A stretch of DNA of 64,000 nt from Bacillus sp. BP-3 (GTDB lineage Bacteria; Bacillota; Bacilli; Bacillales; Bacillaceae_G). The notes under the pieces are model-generated. The model worked only from the letters and a program-made list of their open reading frames with translations. It was not told where the DNA came from and ran no database searches. The stretch's first letter is position 1; each line of letters opens with the position of its first letter. The position numbers and the translations under genes were made by a program. The stretch is from NCBI RefSeq assembly GCF_028401955.1, contig NZ_JAQOTJ010000002.1:62001-126000 (forward strand), written 5' to 3'. Shown here in pieces: positions 1 through 10,800 of this stretch.

Positions 1-308
1 TCTGCATCTTGTTTTAAAGACTTAATGACAAAAGATGAAAGTTCTTCAGAAGAAAAAGTATACACACCTAATTCATATTTTTTCTCTGTTCCCATAAATC
101 GTTTAAACGTTGATACTGTAAAATGCGGATGGGTAATCAGCCGTTCTTTTGCAATACGTCCGACTAAAATCTCACCGTTTTCTTCAACGCTGACGACCGA
201 TGGCGTAAGATATTCGTTAAGTACATTAGGGATAAGAATTGCACCATCATCTGTCCAATAAGCTACCAAACTATTTGTTGTTCCCAAGTCAATTCCAATC
301 GTTGCCAT
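1..308 (-). CDS. Hsp70/DnaK-family chaperone, N-terminal part (runs off left edge)
   Basis: The minus-strand reading frame starts at ATG 308-306 with MATIGIDLGTTNS, the phosphate-binding motif of the actin/Hsp70 ATPase fold. It continues with an NVLNEYLTPSVV segment and a GRIAKERL segment typical of Hsp70 proteins. A good ribosome site (AAAGGTGATC) precedes the start. Only about 102 residues are inside the window; the rest of the ATPase domain and the substrate-binding domain lie to the left. The sequence looks more like the short HscC-type Hsp70s than canonical DnaK, but the class cannot be settled from this fragment. The downstream-facing TPR gene at 701 is divergent and might be a co-chaperone-like partner; that is inference. 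Confidence 0.9.
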   Translation of the reverse strand, partial: MATIGIDLGTTNSLVAYWTDDGAILIPNVLNEYLTPSVVSVEENGEILVGRIAKERLITHPHFTVSTFKRFMGTEKKYELGVYTFSSEELSSFVIKSLKQDA

Positions 309-700
309 GCCGATCACCTTTCTTTTTTTCTATATTTTTCTATATTTTACTATATCATTACAGTAGGGGGAAGTATCTAAAAAATAGAATAGAAAAGCTA
401 TAATGGGATATTCAAAAAATGTAAAGCAGAGGGAGATTAGGAGTGTAATAGGGGGATAAATCTTTCAAGAACTATATATAGATTATTATGTAATTCCTCA
501 ATCATACTATGAAAAAAAGGCAGAAAAGCATTTTTTCTTTATTCGACGAGATATGACAAATCAAAAAAAGTTTTATTTGTTATAATATTTTTGCATAATT
601 AGATAAATGTGGAATTATGAAAGTTGAATAATAATTAAATCGCAAAGGTAATCTCTTTTGATAGAGAACAAAGTAGAACGTAAGGGTAGGGATAGACCAG
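309..700. promoter_or_regulatory. Divergent intergenic region between Hsp70 and TPR genes
   Basis: About 390 bases with no gene. AT-rich, with a TATAAT at 581-586 that could be a -10 element for the plus-strand gene, but no convincing -35 partner. No hairpin terminator, riboswitch or tRNA was seen. Confidence 0.4.
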
Positions 701-1654
701 ATGATGGAAGATAATTTTAGAAGAATTCGAGATTTACTGAAGGTTGGCGATGCTGATCAGGCAAGGAAAGAAGCGGAAATGCTTATAAAGGAAGACCCAA
801 AAGACTCTTCCGGATACTTTTGTTTAAGTCATGTTTATTTTTATGGATTTAACGATAAGAATAATGCAAGTAAGTATTTAGAAGAGGCGCTTAAACTGGA
901 TCGTTTAAACGAGCAAGAACCTGCGGTAGTTTCAACAACGAAATTATCACCAAAAGAAATTGAACCACAATTAGCAAGTTTTTTGAGCGCTGAAGCTGTG
1001 TTTGAGAAACAGCTGACGGAAGAAGTAGATGCAGTTGCACAACCACAGTTATCACCGAAAGAACATAAAAAAATTCAATCGGATTCAAAAGCTGAATCTC
1101 CGTGGTATAAAAAATGGCAAATCTATATAGTCATTACGTTGTCTATTACTCTCGTTTATCGTGCTGGAAAATTATATAACGTTTATCATAAATCAAATGA
1201 AAATACGATGCCAAATATAAGCCGAGAAGAGAAGAAAGTTATTACTGAGTCTGCAGATAACATACTTAAAAAAGGACTACCGAAGAACTTCCATGTGACT
1301 ATGGCTGTACACACATTCCAATTATTTAAAATAAGTGACTTTAACGAGAATTCGCTTCGTATAAATGTATCCGATCAGTATGTACCAATTGTCATGGAAA
1401 AGGCTGGGCAACCAAGTGGAGAGAAATTAAAGAATTCACATCCTGATAAATTTTATGAAGAAGAGACAAGTATGTACTTGTCAGTGAAAAGTGATGATAG
1501 CACCTTTATATTAGAAATGGAAGAGGGGAAAATTAATCATATTTACGGAGAAAACTGGGATGATAGTGAGCAAGAAATGCAAAAATATCATGAATTACTG
1601 AATAAGTTGGAAACACAAGGTGTGGAAGCAAAAGTAAAAGAAAAAAAAGACTAA
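701..1654 (+). CDS. TPR-containing single-pass membrane protein, unknown function
   Basis: 317 residues. The N-terminal 70 residues (RIRDLLKVGDADQARKEAE, then SGYFCLSHVYFYG and NNASKYLEEALKLD) form tetratricopeptide-like helical hairpins. A linker follows, then one hydrophobic segment at about residues 143-158 (IYIVITLSITLVYRAG), then a roughly 150-residue soluble C-terminal domain with no motif I recognise. The TPR part would sit in the cytoplasm and the C-terminal domain outside, judging by the flanking positive charges. Two ATG codons in tandem begin the frame. It stands alone, divergent from the Hsp70 gene, which suggests but does not prove a chaperone-related role. Confidence 0.75.
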   Translation: MMEDNFRRIRDLLKVGDADQARKEAEMLIKEDPKDSSGYFCLSHVYFYGFNDKNNASKYLEEALKLDRLNEQEPAVVSTTKLSPKEIEPQLASFLSAEAVFEKQLTEEVDAVAQPQLSPKEHKKIQSDSKAESPWYKKWQIYIVITLSITLVYRAGKLYNVYHKSNENTMPNISREEKKVITESADNILKKGLPKNFHVTMAVHTFQLFKISDFNENSLRINVSDQYVPIVMEKAGQPSGEKLKNSHPDKFYEEETSMYLSVKSDDSTFILEMEEGKINHIYGENWDDSEQEMQKYHELLNKLETQGVEAKVKEKKD

Positions 1655-1719
1655 AGTATAAGCAGGACAATAAAAGTAAGCTGGATGTTTTTTCGCATCT
1701 GGCTTATTTTTGTTGTTTG

Positions 1720-2040
1720 CATCAGGCCGTTTCTGGTGCATCCCCAATTCGAAAAAAAGTGTTAAAATAAAGTGAAACTTTACCTACTAGTGGACTGTGA
1801 ATGAGTGAAAAAACAACAAAAACCATTTTGTTTAGGTGGGCAAGAGCATCTGCCCATGCATAGAAGCGGTCAGGGCCTTTTTGGTCACATGCGAAGTTAA
1901 AACAAAGAGAGAAAGCGACTAGGCTCTTTTTTTCTGCATAGCAGTAACTTAGATATTGAAAAATCAAAATACATTTAGGCAGTAAGTCCTCCGTTTCAAG
2001 ATTCAAAGGGAAACGAGAAAGATATGGGGGAGATAGCAAA
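1720..2040 (-). repeat. Dispersed B. cereus-type repeat between TPR gene and yhaO
   Basis: This gene-free stretch contains a block at about 1836-1893 that recurs in inverted orientation at about 61488-61535, sharing roughly 40 of 45 positions including CAAGAGCATCTG and AGCGGTCAGGGCC. The block near 1770-1795 (ACTAGTGG and GTGAAAC) also resembles the tail of the GCGGGCAGTAA repeat family found elsewhere in the window. A 105-codon minus-strand frame runs through it, but it has no ribosome site I trust. I read the whole stretch as a non-coding repeat of the kind scattered through B. cereus-group genomes (bcr families), though the exact family was not checked. Confidence 0.55.
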
Positions 2041-2091
2041 GCCAGTATGGATTTGAGTGAGCAAAGTATGACGGAGAAAGGACGTTACGTT

Positions 2092-3333
2092 GTGAAAAAA
2101 GTAAAGTTTATTCATGCGGCAGATTTACATTTGGATAGTCCGTTTAAAGGGATGGAACTGAATGTGCCTATCTTTATATGGGAAAGAATGAAGGAAAGTA
2201 CGTTTCGTTCGTTTCTACGCATTGTGGATAAAGCAATTCAAGAGCAAGTTGATTTTGTTTTGCTGGCGGGTGATTTGTATGATGCGGAGACGAGAAGTTT
2301 GCGGGCGCAGGTGTTTGTTCGTGAGCAAATGAAGCGTCTGGCGCAATATGATATTTCGGTGTATGTGATTCACGGCAATCATGATCATTTAGGCGGAAGC
2401 TGGGCGGCAATTGAGTTTCCGAGTAATGTACATATTTTTACAGAGCCTTATATAGAAGAAAAATCATTTTATAAAAATGGGGAGCTGCTCGCCTCGATTT
2501 ACGGATTTAGTTATCAGCAGCAAGCTGTGACGGATAATATGACAGAGCAATATAAAAAGATGACAGGTGCACCGTTTCATATCGGTATGCTGCACGGAAG
2601 TGTGGAAGGAGATGCGGAGCATAATCGGTATGCACCGTTTCAAATTCGTGAGTTGAAGGAGAAAGGATTTGATTACTGGGCGCTTGGTCACATACATAAA
2701 CGTGAAGTGTTAGCAGAAGAACCATGCATTGTGTATCCTGGAAATATTCAAGGGCGGCACCGAAAGGAAACGGGAGAGAAAGGTGCGTATGTTGTTTCTT
2801 TGTCTTCGCAAGGGACAGAACTAACATTTTTTAGTACGAATGATGTAATTTGGGATGAGATTTCGATTCCGATTGATGAGTTAGAAACGGTCGATGCTTT
2901 TATTAGCGCCTGTACGGAGAGTATGAACGATGTGCGAAGAGAAGAGGAAGGTTTGCTTGTAACGATGACGTTTACAGGACAAGGTCCGCTTGCTTCTTAT
3001 TTGCGTGATGAGAAGCGTGTAGAAGAAATTCTTCATATTGTCTCATCTGGTGAGGAGCGCGGTAATTTTGTACATGTTGTGAAATGGAAAAATGAAACGA
3101 TTTCGTTTGCGGAAATTGAGAAGTTGAAGAACGAGAACCATTTTATCGGGAATGTGCTGCAGGAGCTTGAATCGTTCTCGAGTATGGATGAGGTGCTACG
3201 GACAATTTGGACTTCACCTGTTGCGAGGAAGGTACTTCATTCATTTTCTGAGGAAGAAAAGAAAGAGATTCAAAAGGGCGCCGAGAATATTATTTTAGAG
3301 CAATTACTAGAGCAAGAAAGGAGTAAGGGATGA
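2092..3333 (+). CDS. yhaO: YhaO, SbcD/Mre11-like metallophosphoesterase (DNA repair exonuclease family)
   Basis: The frame is open from ATG 2047, but the strong GGAGAAAGG at 2073-2081 places the start at GTG 2092 and gives 413 residues, close to the B. subtilis length as I recall it. All metallophosphoesterase motifs are visible: D11-L-H13 near the start, GDLYD, GNHDH, a central HG and GHIH. These coordinate two metal ions, usually Mn2+, for phosphodiester hydrolysis. The family is related to SbcD/Mre11 and pairs with a long coiled-coil ATPase, here the next gene yhaN, whose ATG overlaps this stop (ATGA at 3330-3333). The operon order yhaO-yhaN-yhaM is as in B. subtilis. The substrate of the pair is not known from sequence. 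Confidence 0.92.
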   Translation: MKKVKFIHAADLHLDSPFKGMELNVPIFIWERMKESTFRSFLRIVDKAIQEQVDFVLLAGDLYDAETRSLRAQVFVREQMKRLAQYDISVYVIHGNHDHLGGSWAAIEFPSNVHIFTEPYIEEKSFYKNGELLASIYGFSYQQQAVTDNMTEQYKKMTGAPFHIGMLHGSVEGDAEHNRYAPFQIRELKEKGFDYWALGHIHKREVLAEEPCIVYPGNIQGRHRKETGEKGAYVVSLSSQGTELTFFSTNDVIWDEISIPIDELETVDAFISACTESMNDVRREEEGLLVTMTFTGQGPLASYLRDEKRVEEILHIVSSGEERGNFVHVVKWKNETISFAEIEKLKNENHFIGNVLQELESFSSMDEVLRTIWTSPVARKVLHSFSEEEKKEIQKGAENIILEQLLEQERSKG

Positions 3334-6155
3334 GAGTTGAGAATCTTCATATTTACGGATATGGAAAATTAGAAAATGTCCAGCTGAACCTTTCTATGCT
3401 TACCGTATTGTACGGAGAAAACGAGGCGGGAAAATCGACGATTCGTTCGTTTATGAAGAGCATTTTATTTGGTTTTCCAACAAGAGGACAGCGTCGTTAT
3501 GAGCCGAAGGAAGGCGGGAAATACGGCGGTGCGCTCACGGTTTACACCGAAGAGTACGGACGAATAAAAATTGAACGTCTTCCGAAAACGGCGGCCGGGG
3601 AAGTGACGGTATATTTTGCGGATGGAAAAACAGGCGGTGAGGAAGTTTTAAAGCAGCTGCTAAACGGAATGAATGAGCAGTTGTTTGATTCGGTGTTTTC
3701 CTTTGACATGCATGGTTTGCAAAACATTCACCATATCGGCGCGGGAGATATTGGCAACTATTTATTTTCAGCAAGTGCAGTTGGCAGCGATGGGTTATTG
3801 CGCCTAGAAAAAATGCTGGAGAAAGAAATGGAGCAGCGCTTTAAGCCAAATGGCCGCAAACCGGAAATTAATGTGGCGCTGCAGGAGTTGAAAAAGCTGC
3901 AAGATCAACTCGCAGATTGGCAAGGGAAAATTGCCGCGTATGAAGAGCTTGTTGGTAAGAAAAAGAGTATGGAAGAGCGCCTTTCTATTATTCGCACCGA
4001 GCAGCAAGAAGCGGGGAAACGAAAGCAAGATTATGAAGTGCTAGAAGCGTTGCAGCCGCTGTTTTTAGAAAAGCGTGCGTGTGAATGTTTTTTAGAACAA
4101 CATGCAGAGCATACGTTTCCAGTTGATGGTTTGCAGCGTTATGAAGGGATAAAAGTACGGCTTGAACCGCTTCAGCTCCAAGAAGAGGGACTGAAAAAGA
4201 AATTGGCTGGTGCACAGTTTGAAATAGAAGCATTACAAGTAAATGAAGAATTGCTTCAACAAGATATGTACGTAGAAGAGCTTCGTTTGCAGCATATGTC
4301 TTATGAAGCAGCCCTGCAAGAAGTGCGGGATTTGACGGGGCGCATTTTACATATCGAAGAAGAAATACAAGATTTGCAGCAGCAAATCGGATCTGCATTT
4401 GTGCGCGAGGACGTTCTTTCTTTCAATGTGAGCTTAGCGATGAAGGAAACGATTATGCAAATGGTGCAGCAAGCAAATGAGTTAGAAAAGCGTAAAGGGC
4501 AGTTAGATGAACGATTTAAAAGAGTGCAGGAGCAGTTAGAGGAACAAGAGGAAGCGGTGAAAAAGCTGCAGTCACAAACATTGCCAGACCGGGAGCGGGA
4601 GACATATTTGCCAAAAGTGCAAAGTGCCGCGTCTCGTCAGAAGCGAAATCAAACTGCACCGCAGATGAATAAAACGGCGCTGATTTTATTCACTATGGAC
4701 GTTTTGCTGCTATTTGCTGGTGTTCTTATGGATAATCGTAAGTTGTTGTTTGCAGGGGTCTTTTTGTTAATTGGCCTTGTTGTTTTTTATGTGATGTATA
4801 TGAAAGGTTCAGGTGAACAGGAAGGAAATGAAGCGCTTGAACTTCAGTATCGTCTTGAGAAAGATGCTGAAGTGCGGAAATTATTAGAGCGTGAGGAATT
4901 TAAGTTGAAGCAAATTGAGCGCGGGTATGAACGTGTTCTTTCTGAATATGACGAGTGGGAACGTGATTTGTTTGGCGTGAACGAACAGGTAAAATTGTAT
5001 AAAGAGACGTATGCATTGCCAAATCATTTTACGCACGCTCACATATTGCCGGCGTTTGAACGGATCGAAAAGATGCAGCAATTGTACCGCGAGTTAGCAA
5101 AGCTGCAAGAGCGAAAAGAAATACAGGGAGACATGATTTCTCAATTTGAACATAAACTAATGAAGCTAACGGTTGTTACAGAAAGAAGTGTCGATACACC
5201 GTCGTTATTTTTGTATGGTTTAAGTAAAGATGTGCAGAAAGAAAAGGAAAAGCAATTGCAGAAAAAGCAGCTGGTAGAAAAGACTATGGCATGGGAAGAA
5301 GAGTATACGTCAGCGCAGCAGCAGATTCTTCATCTATTAGAAGAGCGTCAGCAGCTTTGGGACATTGCTGCGGCAACTGATGAAGAGGCCTTTTTAACGG
5401 CGGCAAAGCAAGCGGAGCAAATTGAAGAGAAACAGCAACAGCTTAATCGGTTAATTCCGCAAATGGACGTATTGGAAGGGCGACTAATGACATCAGCGCT
5501 AGAGAGTGGGTATCGTCTAGAAGGATATGAAGAGGAGCGGCAAAAAGAGCAGGGAAAAATAGACGGGCTGATGCGCGAGGAAAAAGAACTGACGCATACA
5601 CTTGCCGCTCTGCGCCACGATATCGCGCAGTTAGAAGAAGGCCGGACGTATGGTGATGTCCTTCATGAGTGGGAACTGAAAAAATCACAAGTGCGTGAAC
5701 AGGTGAAAAAGTGGGCCGCATATGCGGCGGCAAAGGCGGTATTAAGCAAAACAAAGAAGTATTATCATGAAGTGCAGCTGCCGCGTATTTTGCAAAAAGC
5801 AGAAGCGTATTTTGTATATTTAACAGGCGGAAATTATGTGAAAGTCTTTTCACCAGATGCAGAAGAACCGTTTATTGTAGAACGAAAAGATGGACTGCGT
5901 TTTTATAGTCATGAATTAAGCCAAGCGACAGCGGAACAGCTCTATTTATCATTGCGGTTCGCGCTCGCACATACTTTTGAAGGGCAGTATCCGTTTATTA
6001 TTGATGATAGTTTCGTACATTTTGACGTGCTGCGAACGGAGAGAACCGTGCATCTTATGAAGGAATTAGCAAAAGAACGACAAGTGATTTTCTTTACTTG
6101 TCACAAGCATCTTTTATCTTTCTTTGCAGAAGATGAAATTCAACGATTAACGTAG
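3330..6155 (+). CDS. yhaN: YhaN, SbcC/Rad50-like AAA ATPase with central membrane hairpin
   Basis: 941 residues. The N-terminus has the Walker A motif GENEAGKST at about residues 30-38. The C-terminal part has a SHELSQATAEQLYLSLRFALA signature followed by Walker B FIIDDSFVHFD, as in ABC-type Rad50/SbcC ATPases. Between them run long Glu/Gln/Lys-rich coiled coils. Where Rad50 has a zinc hook, this protein has two hydrophobic segments at about residues 450-490 (ILFTMDVLLLFAGVLM and LLFAGVFLLIGLVVFYVMYM), so the coiled-coil apex is probably membrane-anchored. It overlaps yhaO by four bases and is presumably translationally coupled to it. A DNA-repair or nuclease ATPase role is inferred from the family. 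Confidence 0.9.
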   Translation: MRVENLHIYGYGKLENVQLNLSMLTVLYGENEAGKSTIRSFMKSILFGFPTRGQRRYEPKEGGKYGGALTVYTEEYGRIKIERLPKTAAGEVTVYFADGKTGGEEVLKQLLNGMNEQLFDSVFSFDMHGLQNIHHIGAGDIGNYLFSASAVGSDGLLRLEKMLEKEMEQRFKPNGRKPEINVALQELKKLQDQLADWQGKIAAYEELVGKKKSMEERLSIIRTEQQEAGKRKQDYEVLEALQPLFLEKRACECFLEQHAEHTFPVDGLQRYEGIKVRLEPLQLQEEGLKKKLAGAQFEIEALQVNEELLQQDMYVEELRLQHMSYEAALQEVRDLTGRILHIEEEIQDLQQQIGSAFVREDVLSFNVSLAMKETIMQMVQQANELEKRKGQLDERFKRVQEQLEEQEEAVKKLQSQTLPDRERETYLPKVQSAASRQKRNQTAPQMNKTALILFTMDVLLLFAGVLMDNRKLLFAGVFLLIGLVVFYVMYMKGSGEQEGNEALELQYRLEKDAEVRKLLEREEFKLKQIERGYERVLSEYDEWERDLFGVNEQVKLYKETYALPNHFTHAHILPAFERIEKMQQLYRELAKLQERKEIQGDMISQFEHKLMKLTVVTERSVDTPSLFLYGLSKDVQKEKEKQLQKKQLVEKTMAWEEEYTSAQQQILHLLEERQQLWDIAAATDEEAFLTAAKQAEQIEEKQQQLNRLIPQMDVLEGRLMTSALESGYRLEGYEEERQKEQGKIDGLMREEKELTHTLAALRHDIAQLEEGRTYGDVLHEWELKKSQVREQVKKWAAYAAAKAVLSKTKKYYHEVQLPRILQKAEAYFVYLTGGNYVKVFSPDAEEPFIVERKDGLRFYSHELSQATAEQLYLSLRFALAHTFEGQYPFIIDDSFVHFDVLRTERTVHLMKELAKERQVIFFTCHKHLLSFFAEDEIQRLT

Positions 6156-6158
6156 TAA

Positions 6159-7160
<1,002 letters not shown>

Positions 7161-7168
7161 AAGAGAGG

Positions 7169-7205
7169 GCCGACTAAAAAGTGAACTTTTTGGTCGGCTT
7201 TTTTT
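7169..7205 (+). terminator. Rho-independent terminator of yhaONM
   Basis: Stem GCCGACTAAAAAG with CTTTTTGGTCGGC around a short loop, followed by TTTTTT. It directly follows the yhaM stop codon. Confidence 0.85.
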
Positions 7206-7245
7206 ATTTTTCGATATAATTTAGTACTAGTGGATGAATGATTCC

Positions 7246-7265
7246 TTTGTCGGATATTGTCGAAA
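7246..7265. promoter_or_regulatory. Tandem Spo0A-box-like sites upstream of inhA
   Basis: TTTGTCGGA (7246-7254) and TTGTCGAAA (7257-7265) lie 11 bases apart. The second contains the perfect 0A core TGTCGAA. InhA expression in the B. cereus group has been tied to Spo0A/AbrB, so the sites are plausible, but they are about 220 bases from the start codon and short motifs occur by chance. The rest of the 7206-7483 gap is AT-rich with several TCGATA motifs and no gene. Confidence 0.35.
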
Positions 7266-7483
7266 GGTCTTTGAATTGTGCTGAAGCGGTGATATATTGG
7301 TGGGGGACATCATCGTAACTAAGAAGATTCTACTCTAGAAAAAAATTATTGTAGTAAAATAAATTGCAATCAATTTTCGATATATTACAAAAATATTGAA
7401 AATTACACCAATCGATAATAATATATAAATATCGACAAAAAGGGAAGAGTCGATAACTTATACATAATAGGGGAGGGACTACG

Positions 7484-9871
7484 TTGAAAAAGAACAGAAA
7501 ATTAAAAACTTTTTCAGTGTTGGCAACTGGGGCTATGCTAAGTTCTATGTTTGCTTTCGGTGGCCATGCTGCTTATGCAGAATCACCATCAGCGTCATCT
7601 AGTTTCATAGATGAGCATTTAATACCGGAGGATCGCTTGGCAAATGCGTTGAAGGAGCGCGGGGTTATTGATCCTTCTGCATCACAAGCAGAAACGGCAA
7701 AGGCTGTAGAGAAATATATAGAGAAGAAGAAAGGCGAAAATCCTGGAAAGGAAACAACGCCAGAAGACAGCCTTACGCAAGAAGCTACTGACTTTATGAA
7801 AAAAGTAAAAGATGAAAAGATGAAAGAGAAAGAGCAGCAGAATCAAAAAGAGAATGGTGTAGGAAATGGACAAGTACCTGGATTAAATTCTGGAAAGCTA
7901 AATGGGAAAGTGCCAACTTCTTCAGCAAAGCAAGCACCTTATAACGGTTCTGTGCGCAAAGATAAAGTTCTTGTGCTTCTTGTAGAATATAGTGATTTTA
8001 AACATAACAATATCGATCAAGAGCAAGGATATATGTATTCAAATGATTTTAATCGTGATCATTATCAAAATATGTTATTTGGTGATGAGCCGTTTACATT
8101 ATTCAATGGCACGAACATTAAAACATTTAAGCAATATTATGAAGAGCAATCAGGCGGCAGCTATACGGTTGATGGAACTGTAACAGAATGGTTGACTGTT
8201 CCAGGTAAAGCAGCTGATTACGGCGCTGATGCTGGCAGCGGTCATGATAATAAAGGACCTCTAGGACCACGTGATTTAGTAAAAGATGCATTAAAAGCAG
8301 CAGTGGAAAAAGGAATTAATTTAGCTGATTATGATCAATTTGATCAATACGATTACAACAATGACGGCAATAAAAATGAGCCAGATGGAATTATTGATCA
8401 TTTAATGGTTGTTCACGCTGGTGTTGGTCAAGAAGCTGGCGGTGGAAAGTTGAAAGATAATGCAATTTGGTCTCACCGTTCAAAACTTGGTGCAAAACCT
8501 TATGCAATTGATGGCACGAAATCATCTGTACAAAGATGGGATGGAAAGATGGCTGCATACGATTACACAATCGAACCTGAAGACGGTGCAGTTGGTGTAT
8601 TTGCTCATGAATTCGGTCATGATTTAGGTTTACCAGATGAGTACGATACAAAGTATTCAGGACAAGGTGAGCCAATTGAAGCTTGGTCTATTATGAGTGG
8701 CGGTAGCTGGGCTGGAAGAGTTGCTGGAACAGAACCGACAAGTTTCTCTCCGCAAAATAAAGAGTTCTTCCAAAAAAATATGAAGGGTAACTGGGCAAAT
8801 ATTGTTGAAGTAGACTACGATAAACTTCGTGGTGTCGGCGCTGCGATGTATTTAGATCAAAGTGTTACGAAATCAAAACGTCCAGGAATTGTTCGTGTAA
8901 ATTTACCTGATAAAGAAGTGAAAAACATTGAACCTGGTTTTGGACAGAAGTTTTACTATAGTACAAAAGGAAATGACATCCACACAACATTAGAAACGCC
9001 GTTATTTGATTTAACAAATGCAACGACTGCAAAATTTGATTACAAAGCATTCTATGAATTAGAAGCAAAGTATGATTTCGTTGATGTATATGCGATTGCA
9101 GAAGATGGAACGAAAACAAAGCTTGATAGAATGGGTGACAAAGATATCAAGAATGGTGTCGATACAACAAATGATAAGTGGATTGATAAATCTTATGATT
9201 TAAGTCAATTCAAAGGTAAGAAAGTAAAACTACAATTCGACTATTTAACAGATATTGCGGTATCTTACAGAGGATTTGCGCTTGATAATGCGGCTTTAAC
9301 AGTAGATGGTAAAGTTGTGTTATCTGATGATGCAGAAGGGCAACCAAGCTTTACTTTAAAAGGCTTTACTGTTTCTAATGGAATTGAATATAAGAAAAAT
9401 AACTACTATTTAGAGTGGAGAAACTATTCTGGTTCTGACGAAGCACTGCAATATGGACGCGGTCCAGTTTACAATACAGGACTTGTTGTATGGTATGCAG
9501 ACCAAAGCTTTACAGATAACTGGGTTGGCGTACATCCAGGCGAAGGATTCCTTGGAGTAGTAGATTCTCATCCAGAAGCGATTGTAGGAACATTAAATGG
9601 TCAGCCGTCTGTGAAAAGTAGCACGCGTTATCAAATTGCAGATGCTGCGTTCTCATTTGATCAAACACCAGCGTGGAAAGTAAATTCACCATCACGCGGA
9701 GTATTTGATTATAAAGGATTACCAGGTGTGGCGAAATTTGATGACTCTAAAGCATACATGAACACGTTAATTCCAGATGCAGGACGAAAAGTTCCAAAGC
9801 TTGGATTGAAGTTTGAAGTAGTAGGTCAAGCTGATGATAAGACTGCAGGAGCAGTTTGGATTCATCGCTAA
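7484..9871 (+). CDS. inhA: Immune inhibitor A family M6 zinc metalloprotease (secreted)
   Basis: 795 residues, the usual full length. A signal peptide (KKNRKLK, hydrophobic core, cleavage near HAAYA) is followed by a propeptide that includes a charged [16 protein letters not shown] stretch. The zinc site [14 protein letters not shown] lies at about residue 375, followed by a Met-turn-like [10 protein letters not shown]. The C-terminal half contains the MAM-like and beta domains seen in InhA ([27 protein letters not shown]). Secreted InhA proteases cleave host antibacterial peptides and matrix proteins. The start is TTG with a strong GGGGAGGG site. B. cereus genomes carry several InhA paralogues; which one this is cannot be decided here. 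It lies between yhaM and yhaL, which I recall as adjacent in B. subtilis, so it looks inserted into a conserved cluster. Confidence 0.92.
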   Translation: MKKNRKLKTFSVLATGAMLSSMFAFGGHAAYAESPSASSSFIDEHLIPEDRLANALKERGVIDPSASQAETAKAVEKYIEKKKGENPGKETTPEDSLTQEATDFMKKVKDEKMKEKEQQNQKENGVGNGQVPGLNSGKLNGKVPTSSAKQAPYNGSVRKDKVLVLLVEYSDFKHNNIDQEQGYMYSNDFNRDHYQNMLFGDEPFTLFNGTNIKTFKQYYEEQSGGSYTVDGTVTEWLTVPGKAADYGADAGSGHDNKGPLGPRDLVKDALKAAVEKGINLADYDQFDQYDYNNDGNKNEPDGIIDHLMVVHAGVGQEAGGGKLKDNAIWSHRSKLGAKPYAIDGTKSSVQRWDGKMAAYDYTIEPEDGAVGVFAHEFGHDLGLPDEYDTKYSGQGEPIEAWSIMSGGSWAGRVAGTEPTSFSPQNKEFFQKNMKGNWANIVEVDYDKLRGVGAAMYLDQSVTKSKRPGIVRVNLPDKEVKNIEPGFGQKFYYSTKGNDIHTTLETPLFDLTNATTAKFDYKAFYELEAKYDFVDVYAIAEDGTKTKLDRMGDKDIKNGVDTTNDKWIDKSYDLSQFKGKKVKLQFDYLTDIAVSYRGFALDNAALTVDGKVVLSDDAEGQPSFTLKGFTVSNGIEYKKNNYYLEWRNYSGSDEALQYGRGPVYNTGLVVWYADQSFTDNWVGVHPGEGFLGVVDSHPEAIVGTLNGQPSVKSSTRYQIADAAFSFDQTPAWKVNSPSRGVFDYKGLPGVAKFDDSKAYMNTLIPDAGRKVPKLGLKFEVVGQADDKTAGAVWIHR

Positions 9872-9996
9872 GTTGAAGCTCTTTTCAGAAAGTAAACTTT
9901 AGTATATTCGTTTACAGTAATTTACGTGCAACTTAGGAATAAGAGTAGGTATTTTAACTACTCTTATTTCTTTTGTTTTCGTACTTACAACTAGTT

Positions 9997-10025
9997 TTAT
10001 CCCGCCTTAATGAGCAGTAAGACTT
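9997..10025 (+). repeat. GCGGGCAGTAA repeat, copy A (degenerate)
   Basis: TTTTATCCCGCCTTAATGAG followed by CAGTAAGACTTT. It matches the beginning of the repeat seen at 24955-24985 (inverted), 44526-44565 and 55106-55160. The inverted CCCGC/GCGGG arms are partly lost here. Confidence 0.5.
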
Positions 10026-10117
10026 TGCTGATAGAAAAAATATAGTAGTCATAAAATCTCTCTTTCTTTCATACAGTGAAACTAACAAAGCTTGTCTGAT
10101 GAAAGGAAGGAAATCGA

Positions 10118-10318
10118 ATGCAAACTTTACCGTGGTGGGTTTATCTTATTATTATTGGAATTGTTGTGAGCGGTTATATGGTCTTATACACGTCCAAAAA
10201 AGAGCAAGAAATGGATAATGAGTTTATTGAAAAAGAAGGCGAAGTCTACATGAAACGCCTTGCTGAAGAACGGGAGCGACGTCATCTGGATAAGGATGAG
10301 GATTCCGTTTTGCTTTAA
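10118..10318 (+). CDS. yhaL: YhaL, small sporulation-associated membrane protein
   Basis: 66 residues. It begins MQTLPWWVYLIIIGIV, one transmembrane helix at residues 6-27, followed by a charged cytoplasmic tail ending ERERRHLDKDED. The PWWVYL start and the FIEKEG/YM-R repeat match B. subtilis YhaL, which I recall as neighbouring yhaM. A GAAAGGAAGG ribosome site precedes the ATG. The function is unknown beyond a link with sporulation in B. subtilis. Confidence 0.85.
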   Translation: MQTLPWWVYLIIIGIVVSGYMVLYTSKKEQEMDNEFIEKEGEVYMKRLAEERERRHLDKDEDSVLL

Positions 10319-10325
10319 TAATTAA

Positions 10326-10368
10326 GAAAGGGGATGTGTAGCCGAACGGTTACCATCCTTTTTCTATT
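10326..10368 (+). terminator. Terminator after yhaL
   Basis: Imperfect stem AAAGGGGATG / CATCCTTTTT with a loop containing TAGCCGAACGGTTA, followed by a T-rich run. It may also serve the minus-strand VOC gene that ends at 10387. Confidence 0.6.
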
Positions 10369-10386
10369 GTGAGGCTTTATAAATAA

Positions 10387-10800
10387 TTATTTTGTGCTAT
10401 TAAGTCTTGAGATTCTTTTCCCGTCTTTATAGTCAAGACAAGAAACCTCAATCATCAATCCATTAAATACTGTAAAGTAGAAGCCATAACTATTACCTCT
10501 CATCTTATAAGGTTCTTTATCTATTTCAATCCCTCCATCTATTAAGCGATTATATACTTGATCAACTTCACTAGGCTCTTCCACTAAGAAACCAATATGA
10601 AAAGCTTCTGGGTATGTCGCATCCTTTCCCTCTTTAAATGCTTTTGGATCACTTAATACAAGAATAAATCCATCATTATCACTCATTACTACAAGAGCTT
10701 TTCCTTTCGCTTCTAAAAATTGAAAATCAAAAAATGTTTCAAAGAAATTTCTCGCTGCCGTTAAATCATTTACACATAAATTCAAGTGATTTAGTTTCAT
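10387..10800 (-). CDS. VOC-superfamily (glyoxalase/bleomycin-resistance-like) protein
   Basis: 137 residues with paired beta-alpha-beta-beta-beta modules: MKLNHLNLCVNDLTAARNFF at the start, and AFHIGFLVEEPSEVDQVYNRL in the second half. The metal-ligand positions H5 and E (FNGLMIEVSC near the end) are present, so it may be a metal-dependent lyase or dioxygenase, or an antibiotic-binding protein. The substrate is not predictable. It is a single gene with the ribosome site AAGGAGATG immediately before the ATG. Confidence 0.85.
   Translation of the reverse strand: MKLNHLNLCVNDLTAARNFFETFFDFQFLEAKGKALVVMSDNDGFILVLSDPKAFKEGKDATYPEAFHIGFLVEEPSEVDQVYNRLIDGGIEIDKEPYKMRGNSYGFYFTVFNGLMIEVSCLDYKDGKRISRLNSTK

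Noticed and set aside
1722-2039. 105-codon minus-strand frame
   Set aside because: It lies over the repeat shared with 61488-61535 and has no convincing ribosome site.
3535-5853. Long antisense frames opposite yhaN
   Set aside because: Typical shadows of a GC-richer coding region in the opposite phase; no start signals.
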